DNA of 64,000 nt from Micrasema longulum (GCA_022494885.1 JAGVSM010000197.1:62001-126000); one strand, 5' to 3'; positions 32,151 through 43,600 are shown, counted from the stretch's first letter. Program-made: numbers and translations. The notes: a model not told the origin generated them from the sequence alone.

Positions 32151-32538
32151 TTTTTGTTTTAACCGCCCGGCCCCCGCCCTAATTCCTCCTCGGACTTTAG
32201 TATAAAAAGTAATGTAGAATATTGAATGTAAAACAATGTATTTATTAAAAAAAAAAAAAAAACATGAAATTACGTGTCTTTAATTATTTATGAAAATAAC
32301 TGGTAAATATAAATTTAATGACACGATATTACTAGCAATAAATCAGTAATTGAAAGTAAACAATATGTGAAAAAATGCAATGTAAAATAATGAAATTAAC
32401 CCCAAAAATCATATAACGGTTAAGTATGGTTGATTATGACAGTAAGACTTAATCTTGTGCAAAATCCCCCGCTGAGTCAGAGGTAGTTTGTTTTAAAAAT
32501 GGTGGGATTGATTCGGTATCCACTGCTTTAAACCTTTT

Positions 32539-32608
32539 GAGTATTATCACTGCCCTACAGTACTAGAGTTTTAGAACAAGCTATTTCAGTAGTGGTATAC
32601 CGGAGGAC
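32539..32608 (+). repeat. 70-bp direct repeat, left copy
   Basis: GAGTATTATCACTGCCCTAC ... GTGGTATACCGGAGGAC; nearly the same as 33127-33199. Confidence 0.8.
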
Positions 32609-33126
32609 CACAACCCGATATTATGTTTGTGACGCGAGAGAGAGGCGCGAAAGTTATTTCCTCAATAGCTTAGAGAGCGCATGAACTAATCCAAGATGGT
32701 CCAGCAAGGTCAGCCAACACACTCGTTATTAAGGACGTTTACTGCCACTTAATATACAATGGAAATCGCCTAACCTGTGTTGAAGTGTTCCCCCTCGCTC
32801 CACCAGATATTATGTGCGGGAATGATGCGAATGTTAGGTTCTTTCTTTATTCGGCTTTGTGTATCAGGATTTTCGGATATTGGATGCCGTGATGATAATA
32901 ATGCTATTGACACTTTAGCGGTAACTATATATAAATAGTGGAAGGAATATTATTTGTTGTTTGTACATCGTGCGGATCACAGAAGACATATTATTTGTTT
33001 TTCAAAAAAAATACAGATGTCAGTTTTATATTTGAAAATGGAATTTGTGAATTTTTGCAATGCGGTAGGTACTGCCAGGCTGCTCAGGTTCCTATTACTC
33101 AAGGAAAAGCCGACAACCAAAACATA

Positions 33127-33199
33127 GAGTATTATCACTGCCCTACAGTAGTACTGGTGTTTTAGAACAAGCTATTTCAGTAGTGGTATACCGGAGGAC
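33127..33199 (+). repeat. 73-bp direct repeat, right copy
   Basis: Differs from the left copy by a few bases in the middle (AGTAGTACTGG versus AGTACTAGA). Confidence 0.8.
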
Positions 33200-33613
33200 T
33201 CCAATATTTTTAGCATTAATAGAATCTGAATATACTAACAAAATGACATTCATAACTCAATTTTGGAAAAAACGTGGCTTCCAGTCTTTCAGATTTAAGG
33301 TAGAGATAATATTATATTAGTCATTTTAACATTGACGAATGACTGATGAGGAAGTTTGAACCCGAATGAATCCGAGCGTAACCGAACGAAACCGAATGCC
33401 TTTCGTGATCCGAACGCTGGCGCTGGGTAGTTATAGTCTTTGTGTTCCGTAATACACAAACACTTCAATTTAAAATTAAATTAAAATTAATTAAATTTTT
33501 ACAGCTCATAAAAAAAATGTAAATATGATTATATATATGTCTAAGAAAATACTTTCATACATAGTAATATTCTTATTAAAGCAGAAGCAGGTAGCTTTAT
33601 CAGCTTATATAAC

Positions 33614-34266
33614 ACTACTACTACTACTACCATCACGCCATTTCCCCGTAGGGGCAGACAGAGAGAATGGACCGCGACACACGTCTATCCTGGCATACAT
33701 TCCTAGCTTCTTCCACATTCATACATCTTGTCATACATGCCCTTCGGTTCTGTCTGCTTTTGACATGACCAGACTTAAGATTTTGGTTTATCTGATCATG
33801 CCACGTCTTCCATGGTTGTCCTAGTCTCACGTTGCCGTTCATTTTCACCATATATACTTGTTTTACCATAACTTTGTCATCCATTCGTTCTACGTGACCA
33901 AACCATCTCAGATACCCTTTCTTAATCTTATCAATTATACTTCACTCAGATTTACACTCAACCCTGTCATACATTGATTTCCCACACATCTGTCAAAGAG
34001 ATCGCATTTCAACCGCGTTCACTCGGCATTCATCCCTCTTCTGCCAGTTCCATGTTTCACTTCCATACATAGAGTTGGGACTAAAATTCCGTTGTGCACT
34101 GCCAGTTTAGCTTCGATTGACATATTTTTATTAGAAATTACTGTGTTTAGTGCTCCGTTTATTTAGTTGCCCGCATTCACTCTTCTTTCAACATCTTTTT
34201 CCACTATTGCATCTCTTGAAAACATGCTTCCCAAATACACAAATTCTTCCACTTGCTCGAGACATT
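33614..34266 (-). mobile_element. RTE-like LINE 3' half with (GTA)n tail, second copy
   Basis: (ACT)n at 33614-33630, terminal CATCACGCCATTTCCCC, then RPWKTWHDQINQNLKSGHVK and RACMTRCMNVEEARNVCQDR on minus 33884-33633; upstream coding is broken by several shifts. Close to 8902-9650. Confidence 0.8.
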
Positions 34267-34269
34267 ATA

Positions 34270-34965
34270 TCTTAGAAATAACGTTTATACATTTGTCAGA
34301 AGCCATTTGGAATACGCCTCTTAGATATGGAATCCCTAGTTTGCCATATATAAAAGTAGAATAGAAAATATTCAAAACAAATTTATAAAGTACCTTAAAT
34401 ACAAAACCGGTATTTCTTATGTATCTACTCTCACTGCCTCCACCTTCCGTGGAATCATTTCTCTACAATACCGCAGAGTGTGTGCGGACCAACTACTGCT
34501 TTACAAAATTATGACAGGAATGGTTGACTGTACAGAGCTGCTTGGTTTTATAACAAATACATGTGCCAGCCAGGATTTGTAGACGGTACCACCTGTTTCA
34601 TGTACCAATAAGTAAAACATCGTATGTTAAAAATGCTTTTTTTCGTAGGACTTTTTCAATGTACAATACAAAATTTAAAAATATAGATTACACAAACATC
34701 ACTCTGTCAGATTTAAAATTTACACTAAAAATGTATTATGTAACTTAGTAGACATTATAATAATAAATATGTACATCTCCCCTCCCCTCCTCCTTATCCT
34801 CTCTTCAAGCATTTTTGTCCTTATCCCGCCCAATTTACAGTAACTTAATGTTCTTAAAATTAATATTTTAAAAATCTTTGATTATTGAGTACATGAAAAT
34901 AACATTTTGATATGTATAAATTGTATGTATTTATTTGATATGTAATATATTTTACATTTTCCAAT
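34270..34965 (+). mobile_element. LINE RT fragment and 3' UTR
   Basis: Broken frames: TFVRSHLEYAS.IWNP, RIENIQNKFIKYLKYKTGIS, RRVCADQLLLYKIMTGMVDC, then a decayed C-terminus; UTR ends near GTATGTATTTATTTGATATG. Confidence 0.72.
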
Positions 34966-35040
34966 AGTGAGTGATTTACAACTCGTTGAAAATGGCCATC
35001 AAAATTAAATATTTGGGTAAATCTTACGCAAATATTTCTT
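34965..35040 (+). repeat. SINE body fragment (family of 13690-13865)
   Basis: TTACAACTCGTTGAAAATGG and TTAAATATTTGGGTAAATC. Confidence 0.6.
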
Positions 35041-35109
35041 TTTTACCAAAAAAAGAAAAATAATTTTAATTTATTTACTCAATGAATGTCATTGTAGTAT
35101 TTTTAAAAC

Positions 35110-35218
35110 AACTTGTGTAGCAGCGTTGTATAAATACACTACATAATATAGCTACATACATTAACATTAATGGAATAACTAATAAGACACACAAAATGCT
35201 AGGTTTTTTAATGCGATT
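35110..35218 (+). mobile_element. Small LINE RT fragment
   Basis: INGITNKTHKMLGFLMRF, the RT thumb H.....K..K.LGF..R block, cut at a poly-T. Confidence 0.6.
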
Positions 35219-35430
35219 TTTTTTTTTTTTTTCAATAAATTTATTGCAAAAAATAATATACATACTTAATAACAGGGAACCTACATACAACCAAATTATG
35301 TAAAATGAAAAAGGAGTGTTCTTTGTTTATGATAGTCTCCATCTAACATGGCACAGCCTGTTCTAAGATGGAGATTTTCTATCTTTAGAGCATAAGTAGT
35401 CCTATTCTAATAAAACAATAACATTAAAAA
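35219..35430 (-). mobile_element. LINE 3' end with hairpin
   Basis: Minus: stem TCTCCATCT/AGATGGAGA (35366-35374 with 35336-35344) enclosing TAGAACAGGCTGTGCCATGT; ends TTTTGCAATAAATTTATTGA and poly-A. Same family as 61000-61200. Confidence 0.7.
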
Positions 35431-35689
35431 GAAAAACTAAAACTACTTAATAATAAATGCCTAGCTTATCAAATGTAAGAAATTGAAAATCGTCATTTTG
35501 CAAATATAAAGTAGATATATGTGGCAAAAATACATGTTACTTAAACATAAATAATATAGTATAATATAAAATAAAACAAATATAAAGCAATGAAATACAT
35601 AAAAATATAAATAGTATGTGTACCAATTTTATAAAGTATTTCGTTTTTTGATTCATGTATATTTTTCAACAAAATCTCTCGCTACACTA

Positions 35690-36490
35690 TTTGTAAGTGC
35701 AGTTATTTTTATTTTAAAATTCTTTTTTCATTTTGAGTCTTTTATATTTGGCCATAAATCATTAAATATTTTTGGAGCAATTACATTGTTTAATGACTTC
35801 AAAAACACTAAAACATTTCAATTGCTATATAACACACATGTGAGAAGTCGGTTAGAATATTGCTTCAATCATATGGAATCCCAATTATAAAATTTATATA
35901 AAAAACCTAGAAAGGATACAGAAGAAATTCATAAATCGAATAAAATATAAATTTCACTGTAGACCAAATTCAATTCAAACTCTGGAGTAAAGAAGAGTGA
36001 TTGCAGATCAAATATTCCTATTTAAACTAGTTAACAACGTCGTAGACTGCCCTTTACTCACAAATTCTTTAGAATACCTTGTACCCAACAAAACAAGACT
36101 CCATACTACATTTAATTTGCCAGCACCTAGGACTAACTCAAGGAAAAACGACTTTTTCTTTAGAGCATGTTATTATTACAATACTGTTCTCTCCGGTCAC
36201 GCAGACATTTTTCATCTCTCCTTTATGAATTATAAAAGATTTCCTATAGGCAGTACACCTGTTTGCTTATACGATGTCAATAATTATGTATGTACTCGTA
36301 TGTTCATTATTATATTTTGTACCTTTTACATTATTTTTGGATAACTTTTTTCTTTTCTAATTCTTAAATTTAAATTAATCTTATTTCTATTTACTTTATT
36401 TTAATAACTGTATATTAATATATGTATTTTTATTTTATTTGAAACTTCTAAGTGAGTAACATTTCTTAATTGTTAAATTGCTTTTATTTC
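35690..36490 (+). mobile_element. LINE RT C-terminus and 3' UTR
   Basis: FGHKSLNIFGAITLFNDFKN, LYNTHVRSRLEYCFNHME, RIQKKF-like segment out of frame, then 35997-36344: QIFLFKLVNNVVDCPLLTNS, RLHTTFNLPAPRTNSRKN, ADIFHLSF. Confidence 0.75.
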
Positions 36491-36659
36491 GATAATGTAC
36501 TTAATTAATAGCTTACATCACTGTGGAAAATTTATATCGACTGTTTTCACAATTTTCGTTTACATATATTCTTATTTTCTGTATACAATAAATATGAAAA
36601 CTTTTCTTTTTTTCCCAAATAAAAATAAATCTATATTCATCGGAAAGTTGATAACAAGT

Positions 36660-37245
36660 TCAATTAAAACAATTGTATTGTGGATTGGTAAATTCAATAC
36701 TGACGTATGGTCTAATTGGCTGGGGAAGCTGCACTAAAACGACTATGGCTTCAGCAGCTATAGCTCAAAAATCAGTGATAAGAGTTATATTAAAAAAACC
36801 ATACCAATACCCGAGTGGTTCGCTCTTTAAAGAATTTTAAGTGCTGGGTATTCGTCAGCAGTATATATTGAGGTCAGTAGCGGTCACACATCTCAACAGG
36901 GAAAAATACGCAAGGGTTTGTCATGTTCATAATACTAGACACTTCAATAAGGATCTCATTCTACAGAGAGGAGTTAATATTTTTTTGGCTCAAAGGCAGC
37001 AATATTATATAGGCCCGAGGATGTATAACCTTATCTCAGATTCATGGAAATGTGGTGGGATCGCCAGGCTGAGAAAGGTTTTGACTGCATTTTTAATCCA
37101 TATTGGTCGGAGGGAGTCAGAGAAGTTGTTGTCCGATGCAGAAGGACGTAAGCTGGTTTCTTGTTTTACTAGTAATGACTTGGGACTTAGGATATAGAGA
37201 TTTTGGTAATTTTTATGTTTTCACAAAAACTTAAAACACTTAAAA
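36660..37245 (+). mobile_element. LINE RT C-terminus
   Basis: LVNSILTYGLIGWGSCTKTT, AIAQKSVIRVIL, YPSGSLFKEF, one TAA, then VLGIRQQYILRSVAVTHLNR, VHNTRHFNKDLILQRGVN, SDSWKCGGIARLRKVLTAFL, IGRRESEKLL. Same family as 5742-6302 and 12862-13140. The 3' UTR is cut by FB copy 14. Confidence 0.82.
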
Positions 37246-37254
37246 CATTTGATT

Positions 37255-37500
37255 TAATAAAGAATTGAATGAATATAGATGTTCAAATATAAGCGGAATG
37301 GTGAATGTTGCACAGTTTGTAAAGTGGCCACTTAAACCAGCCATTGACAGGTCATAAGCCCTGTAGATGTCTAGACTTTTAAATTACCTTCTCAAAAAAT
37401 GTTCCTCATTTCTGTTGTAATATGTTAATATTAATAGCTCCCCAGGGAGTTGAATCCAGTCCAGTCTACAAACATTTGGACGAACTCAAAATAATGTTAA
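37255..37500 (-). repeat. FB repeat copy 14
   Basis: On minus: flank, CTCCCTGGGGAGCTA, box, forward core to CATTCCGC; starts next to AAAACATTTGATTTAATAAAG. Confidence 0.75.
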
Positions 37501-37564
37501 TTTTAGGAATATTGGTATCTTTTTATATTTTAAACTTTGAATAATAAATTGAGAATTATAATTC

Positions 37565-37750
37565 TAAAACATTTGATTTAATAAAGAATTGAAGGAATAT
37601 AGGTGGAATGGTGAATGTTTCACAGTGTGTAAAGTGGCCACTTAAACCAGCAATTGACAGGTCACAAGCCCTGTAGATGCCTAGACTTCTGTATTACGTT
37701 ATCTTAAATGTTTTTTTTTTATCTCTGTTGTTATATTTTAATAATTAACT
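37565..37750 (-). repeat. FB repeat copy 15, tandem to copy 14
   Basis: Repeats the AAAACATTTGATTTAATAAAG junction ~316 bp further on, so copies 14 and 15 are a direct duplication. Confidence 0.75.
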
Positions 37751-37784
37751 TCTGATTAATTGTATTTATTTTCGTAGAAAGTGG

Positions 37785-37875
37785 TGGGCGGACCAGCCGA
37801 AATTTTCCCGACGCGTCGCTAACGGGCGCTCTTGGGCGCCGGCGCCTGCCGAACCATCCTCTCGGCTCTCAGTAC
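37785..37875 (+). promoter_or_regulatory. CpG-rich promoter-like segment with initiator
   Basis: Dense CG dinucleotides and TCAGT; no TATA box upstream at -30. GGAGACACG about 25 bases downstream resembles a downstream promoter element, weakly. Confidence 0.4.
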
Positions 37876-38229
37876 TCAGCCGGCTACAGCGTCGGAGACA
37901 CGACGCCCGCCTAGCGCGAAAGCCTCTGGAAATCTACCCACCTTGCAGACTCAACACAACTGAAAATCCTGAAAAACCGAGCGACGAAAACTTGTGAAAA
38001 ATGCGTTGAAAAACTGAATTTTCGCAACGATGTCACTGATTTTCAGACAATGAACATAGACATATAAAAATGCGTTTTTTAAACTTATTTTGCGAAGTAT
38101 TTTTTAACATAAGTATACCGAGTGACAGTTGTTATTAAAGTGTGTGTAATCATTTTTTTCTGTGTTCTTTTTGTTGTTTATTTTTGTGTTTTTTGAAGAC
38201 TCGCTGTGTTTATTTTGCCGTTTGCTGAG
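37785..38229 (+). other. Probable 5' untranslated first exon of a host gene
   Basis: CpG-rich block 37785-37930 (GACGCGTCGC, GGGCGCTCTTGGGCGCCGGC) in otherwise AT-rich DNA, with an arthropod initiator TCAGT at 37869-37873. Downstream, CTGAG|GTAAGT at 38229/38230 is a consensus splice donor. No long frame is present, so the exon would be noncoding or hold only an upstream ORF. The next exon is not identified; the long downstream region is intron-like. Exact start and the gene's identity are unknown. Confidence 0.45.
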
Positions 38230-38689
38230 GTAAGTTTTTAAAAAAAAAAAACGTATTTTTTTAGAATAATTGAAACTGTGTATATATTGTATGTAACATA
38301 TCGCACCCCAAGAAGTATACTGTCGTATGTCTAAATGTGACTGTTTTGAGTTATCAATGCGTCTCAACATGTTTTTCTGTTTTTTAATAATATAACCAAG
38401 GCTTACACTTAACTATTGGGTTACAGCGTAATATAATCGTGATTTTTTAAGATATTTTTTAAGTACCTAGAAGTGTATAATGCATATAAGGACCATATGT
38501 CTTCTTAATCATCACTTTTGTTTAAAAACGCCCTAACATGGTGAAGCAGCTGTCTGTTTTTTTTTGTTTTAAAAATTTAAGGATGTCATAATGTATCAAA
38601 AAAAATAATACCCTTTATCCTAACTTTAGTCATCCGTATTGCCAAATATCCTGATTGTTATAAGGAGATATAATTTTTACATATTACAG
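38230..38689. other. Intron-like DNA after the splice donor
   Basis: AT-rich, no repeat recognised. Confidence 0.3.
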
Positions 38690-38920
38690 GCAATGTTTGT
38701 ATGTGTGTCCTCTGAATAACGGCTGGCCCGATTTAAGTGAGATTTTCAGCAAAATGTAGATCTTTGCCACGAGCATATTTATCGCACTTAAAATTTTCAA
38801 TGTAATAAGTTGAAAAAGAGTAAGGAACGGATATGTTTCTTTTGTCGTTCACCAGGGCTGCATTCACCGAGAATGCATGAACAAAAAAATTTGAAAGAAT
38901 TTTATTTTTGGTTTATTAAA
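38690..38920 (+). repeat. Helitron-like fragment
   Basis: GTATGTGTGTCCTCTGAATA, ATTTTCAGCAAAATGTAGATC and GCATTCACCGAGAATGCAT follow the order of 27750-27925. Confidence 0.5.
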
Positions 38921-39384
38921 AAAAATGATTTTGAATGTTTATGAACAAAATATTTTTTTTATGGATTTTGATCAAATTTTTTTGTTCACACAAAAATTGT
39001 GACACTAAAAATAATTGCAAATTATTATTTTTTAATCATAGAAGAAAACAATTGCATGAAACTCTACGATTTTTTTTGAGCGAGATATACCACAATCCAT
39101 ATAATTATCGTAGTCCAGAAACCGCATACGCGCATCAAACTGAATCCGATTTTCCACTCCCAAATGAGTGGTTTAAAAAAAAATCATGAATTGAAACAAT
39201 GTCTTGAATGGGAAAGCGGAGGACGTATGCGATGCGACTAACATATGAAGGAGACTATACTACAGAGGCGTATTCAATAATAGGACAAACCAAAAAGCAG
39301 TTAAGTTGATTCTAAACGAAAATATGTAACTAATTATTCATAAATGGTGTTTGAAATCCTCGATATACAATTTATATATCAAAA

Positions 39385-39808
39385 CTAAAAAGAATACAAT
39401 TCAATTCAATTTCTTTTCATGTTCCCAACCGTGTCACCAGAAGTCAAAATCTGCTATTTATAAAATCTTCTAAGAGCAACTTCGGTTTTTATGCCCCAAT
39501 GTCCAGAATGTGTAGATTAGTCAATTCATCACACGACTTGGAATTTTTTGGGATAGATCTTCTTGCTTTTCGTAGATCTCTTCGCGACTTAACAGTGTGG
39601 GATGAAGTTGGATTGGCATGGTTTAGCTCAAAGTTTTTAGTCTTTCATTTTTTTGAATATATTGTATACAATTATTGTTTTGCCCTTGTTTGTCTTTGCT
39701 AAATAGTTTTATGTTCTTTTTGTTCAGTTTCTTGCATTTATGTTTCTTCATGTAACTGCTGTAATTGGCTTAGGCCGTATATATATAATAAATAAATAAA
39801 TAAATAAT
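39385..39808 (+). mobile_element. LINE 3' end
   Basis: FHVPNRVTRSQNLLFIKSSK-type frame, then APMSRMCRLVNSSHDLEFFG; tail GGCCGTATATATATAATAAATAAATAAATAAAT. Confidence 0.75.
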
Positions 39809-39809
39809 A

Positions 39810-40498
39810 GATTCGTTAAACTTCTAGATCGTAAATTTCTTACATATTTTGACTCGTATGAAGACTCTTCTTCCTTTCATAGTTTAACTTCCCTTACTAA
39901 ACGTAGAAGCATTTCTGATTTGTCTTTCCTCTTCAAAATTTTAAACAATTTTATCGATAGTCTATATCTCTTGGAGCGTATTTCAATCAATTGTCCCGCT
40001 AAGTCAACACGACAAGTTCATTTTTTTATAATTCATTGCCCAAAAAATATTATGTTTAAAACTCGTTTATCTATCGTAGCTGCTCTAAATTTAATTTACT
40101 TTGTCCCCATTTAGATTTTTTTAATACAAAATTTTGTGACTTCAAAAAAAAACTTTTTGGAACACTGTAAAATGAAACATTTGTCAGTGTGTAATAAGTT
40201 TATGTTCCTTAAAATATGTTTATTTTATTATGATATCAAAATGTTGAATTGGTCAAGAATATTATGAAAATACCTCTCCTCCACTGCTCCACTCTATTTC
40301 CTCATCTCTTAACCTTCTTACGAGCTCTTTTTTTTTTTAACATGTCTCATATAATATATTATTTTTCTCTTTACTGTGTAACATGTTCTCTAATTATCTT
40401 TGCGAAAAACTAAAACTGGATGTATGTACTATTTTTTATATTTTGTATTCTTATATAATAACTGTTGTTTTTCTTTAATAAATAAAAATAAAATAAAA
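39810..40498 (+). mobile_element. LINE 3' end, second
   Basis: RFVKLLDRKFLTYFDSYEDS, TKRRSISDLSFLFKILNNFI, RISINCPAKSTRQVHFFI; 3' tail AATAAATAAAAATAAAATAAAAA. Confidence 0.75.
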
Positions 40499-40879
40499 AA
40501 TCATGGCGCTTTTATCTTTTTTTACTGAAAAATGACATTTTTACGTTTATTTTCAATTGAAATTTTATAAAACATGATTTGCGGAAACTTTGCACTATAT
40601 TGATTGTAACAAGTACCATAACAATATAATATTGGTCCTTTTCACTTTTATAACTTAAGTTATTTTTTGTTTTTTACACCATTTTGTGAAAAGGACCCAA
40701 ATTATATTGTTGTGGTATTTGTAACAATCAATTAGTGTAAAGTTTCCGCAAACCAAGTTGTGTAAAATTCCAATTGAAAATAAACGTAAAAATTGCATTT
40801 TTCAATAAAAAACGATAAAGCACTATCTATGAATAATTAGTTTCATATCTTCGTTTAAAATCACCTTAAGTGTTAAAAG

Positions 40880-41525
40880 GGTAAACATTTCAAAATTGGA
40901 TGTAGCTCTGTTAACAAAGATTTAGATTAATAGATATATTATATGCAATGTGTTCAAGAAAATTAAGTTTATTGTCAGAATCACTCCGAGATCTCTTTTT
41001 GAATTGACCACGGAAAGGGTTTTTTATTTAAAAAAATATTTATTAACCTTTACGGATTTTATAAAAATGTTAAATATTTTTTTATTTATTCTCTGTTGTT
41101 AATAATATTATTTTTTACATCTTTTGAAAAGTTTTTCCTGGTCTTTGGTTAAGTTTTGTCTTGTAGTTAATTATCTTATTTCAGTTCCTGATTTATTTGT
41201 CTCGATTGTCTTTGTCTTGTTTTGGAATGTTGTCTGTGATATTATTCTGATATTTTTGTATTGTGTCCATGTTTATTACAATTTTTTCAAGTTTTATTTC
41301 TTTGTCTACAATGATATCAGTGGCTAATTTATGAATAATTTTAATAGATTCTAGTTGAAAAAGTTAATTATCATTTAATTGTTTTTTAAAGAGTTCTTTA
41401 ATTGGTGTTAGATAAGGGAGGTCATGTACTAGATTCAATATTTTATTCAATAATAACTGGGAGTGCAGTTAGAAGTAGCAGCGCCACGTTCAACAGTATT
41501 AAGGCTGTCTGAAAATCGGATATTT
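40880..41525. other. No recognised gene
   Basis: T-rich frames only; nothing supported. Confidence 0.3.
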
Positions 41526-41529
41526 ATAT

Positions 41530-42095
41530 ATATATAGTTGGATAATTTATATAGCGCCATTTTTGTGAAAATCACCTCAAGGGCGCTGTACAATTAATAA
41601 ATATCCCAGTACGTCTTGCAGCTACAGAGCGCATGGACGGTTGGGATTCTAGTTCCTCGTTTTCAATTTAGATCAATAAAAAATTATAACAGATAGGAGC
41701 TAGATTACAGGACGTCTTGCAGCTACAGAGCGCATAGACGGTTAGAAATTTAGCCCCCATTTACACATTTTAAAAATTGACAAATAAATTTAGTGTATTA
41801 CAAAATAATAATAATATGAATAGTAAAAAGGAGTAAGATTACAACACGTCTTGCAGCTACTAAGCGCATAGACGATTGAAATTCTAGACCCCATTTATAA
41901 AATTTAGGTATTTTAAAGTTGATATATTAAAGCTAGATAACCAATCATCGTGCAGCTACAAAGCGCATGGACGAGTGAAATTCTAGCAAAGTTAGAATGA
42001 TAGTAATAAATTTATAAAAAATAGAGCATAGTAGTAAGTTTGTCAAGTGTTCATGCCAAGAACTAAGCAATAAAAAACTAAATAAATAAATAAAT
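41530..42095 (+). repeat. Hairpin-array repeat (HPA) copy B, uninterrupted
   Basis: Four stem-loop units at 41612-41639, 41713-41740, 41847-41874 and 41946-41973; starts in the AGCGCCATTTTTGTGAAAAT block and ends TTCATGCCAAGAACTAAGC then AACTAAATAAATAAATAAAT. The (AAAT)n end suggests movement by retroposition. No coding frame. Confidence 0.82.
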
Positions 42096-42109
42096 TACTT
42101 AGTGATAAC

Positions 42110-42412
42110 CAAATACCGCCTGAATGTATATGTATATGTTGTGTATGTTTTATATGTGCGTTCATGTATGTGCGCGTGGATGGCTCGGAGTGTGCATTCG
42201 GTATTTTTATTTAATTTAATTTATTACCTCCACGCAAACGTTAACAATTATTCTTTCCTCACTTAAAATTCTTTTTTTTTTTTTTTGTCACATTTAACGT
42301 TTATATCTTTTGCATAATTTATGAAAACTTAGTTAGTCTTTTTATGTTAAAATAATTTTGTTTTTAATACTTGTTATGTATGACTGTATGTTTTCTGAAT
42401 AAAATAAAATAA
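42110..42412 (+). mobile_element. LINE 3' UTR, third copy of the 2960/16340 family
   Basis: TATATGTGCGTTCATGTATG, GATGGCTCGGAGTGTGCATT and TATGTTTTCTGAATAAAATAA. Confidence 0.75.
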
Positions 42413-42414
42413 TA

Positions 42415-42632
42415 TCAGTTCTCCTCTACGGATGCGAATCGTGGCACCTCCTTAGGGCCCGAAATATAAAAATTCTGAGTTTTGAGAATAGGTGTCTCAA
42501 AAAAATTTTGGGTGTGCGGTGGTTTGACTTTGTGAGGAATGAGATAATAAGAGAACGGACGCAGCAAACTCAGGTGACAACTGTCGTCAAGCGGAGGCGA
42601 CACAGTTGGCTAGGCCATATATACTCGTATTA
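42415..42632 (+). mobile_element. LINE fragment, RTE-like type B
   Basis: One frame: SVLLYGCESWHLLRARNIKI, LSFENRCLKKILGVRWFDFV, RNEIIRERTQQTQVTT, RRRHSWLGHIY. Same family as 14050-14410. Confidence 0.78.
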
Positions 42633-42724
42633 GGTTTATAATCGAAGGCAAAACATGTAACCTTAAAGCAAATACAACATCTTGTAGGAAAGATTTTTTG
42701 TCTTCTAATAATGTAATAACCTTC

Positions 42725-42930
42725 GTTGCCGTCGGTCTCGTGATGCGCGTAAGCCTACCATGCAAAAGGTCTCGGGTTCGATTTCTGACATGGTTGATAT
42801 GAAATATTTATATATAATTTTTTTTTTACTCTAGAATACTTCATAGTCCCTGGACTGGTACCTGAAGCGTAAGACTGATCATCTTACCTTCATGTAACAA
42901 AAATTATCAAGATACGTTGCATTAGGTGTG
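42725..42930 (+). repeat. tRNA-Gly-like SINE, copy 2
   Basis: GTTGCCGTCGGTCTCGTGAT, GCCTACCATGCAAAAGGTC, B box GGTTCGATTTC, GACATGGTTGATATGAAAT, then a body with AGTCCCTGGACTGG. Better preserved than 8265-8365. Confidence 0.65.
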
Positions 42931-43440
42931 GAAAGGAAATTATGATGAAGATATAATCTTTACCATTTTTTACTTTTTTCACAAATTTTAAATTGTGAAA
43001 AAAAAGAACACAGCTTATGCTAACACCTAACACATTAAGTTACAAGCATTAATCAATTTAAAAAGTTTGAAAAACAGCTGATTTCAACAAACCACAGTGT
43101 ACCTCTAGAGGTGAGATATTCTGTTTGTATGTGTTTTGTCTATAACTACAAAGTTTAAAATGTCAGAGGTCATATGCCGCGCACTATCGGAGCACAGTAT
43201 GATCAAGTTTGTGTAAATAACAAGCCATTTCAATTATAATTTGCATTTCAACGGTTCTATAATATGTCCAGATCTATTTAAATTCATTATTCATAACAAT
43301 AACATTATTATTAATATTAATAATATTATTCAAAACACATTTTTGTGTGTTAAATAAAACCAGAATATTAGAAAAGTGTCTTACACACGACGGCTGCTTT
43401 CAGGCGAAAATTAAAAAAACAGAATGTACATAATAAAAAT
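42931..43440. other. No recognised gene
   Basis: A/T palindrome near 43295-43335; otherwise nothing seen. Confidence 0.3.
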
Positions 43441-43444
43441 ATTT

Positions 43445-43600
43445 TCAGTTAGCATGTATAAATTTTTGTAGACTGGCTGGGTTTCACTCCTTAGGGAGTT
43501 GTTAAGATAAAAATTTATGGTAAAAAAAACATTTTGGAGCAAGAAGTTTAGACATTTATACGGCTTATAACCTGTCAATGACTGGTTAAGGTGGCAACTT
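43445..43600 (+). repeat. FB repeat copy 16
   Basis: TTTGTAGACTGGCTGGGTTT, CTCCTTAGGGAGTTG, box, forward core to GACTGGTTAAGGTGGCAACT. Confidence 0.7.

Larger units (their letters stand above)
32220..33600. other. Noncoding DNA with a direct repeat
   Basis: No supported gene. 32539-32608 and 33127-33199 are listed separately. 33364-33412 has a short CGAA-rich quasi-repeat (ACCCGAATGAATCCGAGCG..). Confidence 0.35.
39310..40876. repeat. Foldback repeat, split by two LINEs
   Basis: Arms: 39312-39360 plus 40503-40652 (left), 40684-40876 (right). Matching pairs include CGTTTATTTTCAATTG and CAATTGAAAATAAACG, TTTGCGGAAACTTTGCACTA and complement, and TAACTAATTATTCATA with TATGAATAATTAGTT. LINEs occupy 39363-40498 of the left arm. 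Confidence 0.75.

Noticed and set aside
32938..33165. 75-codon frame with CTSCGSQK
   Set aside because: It ends inside the direct repeat and shows no domain; likely chance.
41124..41327. 67-codon hydrophobic frame
   Set aside because: T-rich low-complexity translation, no support.
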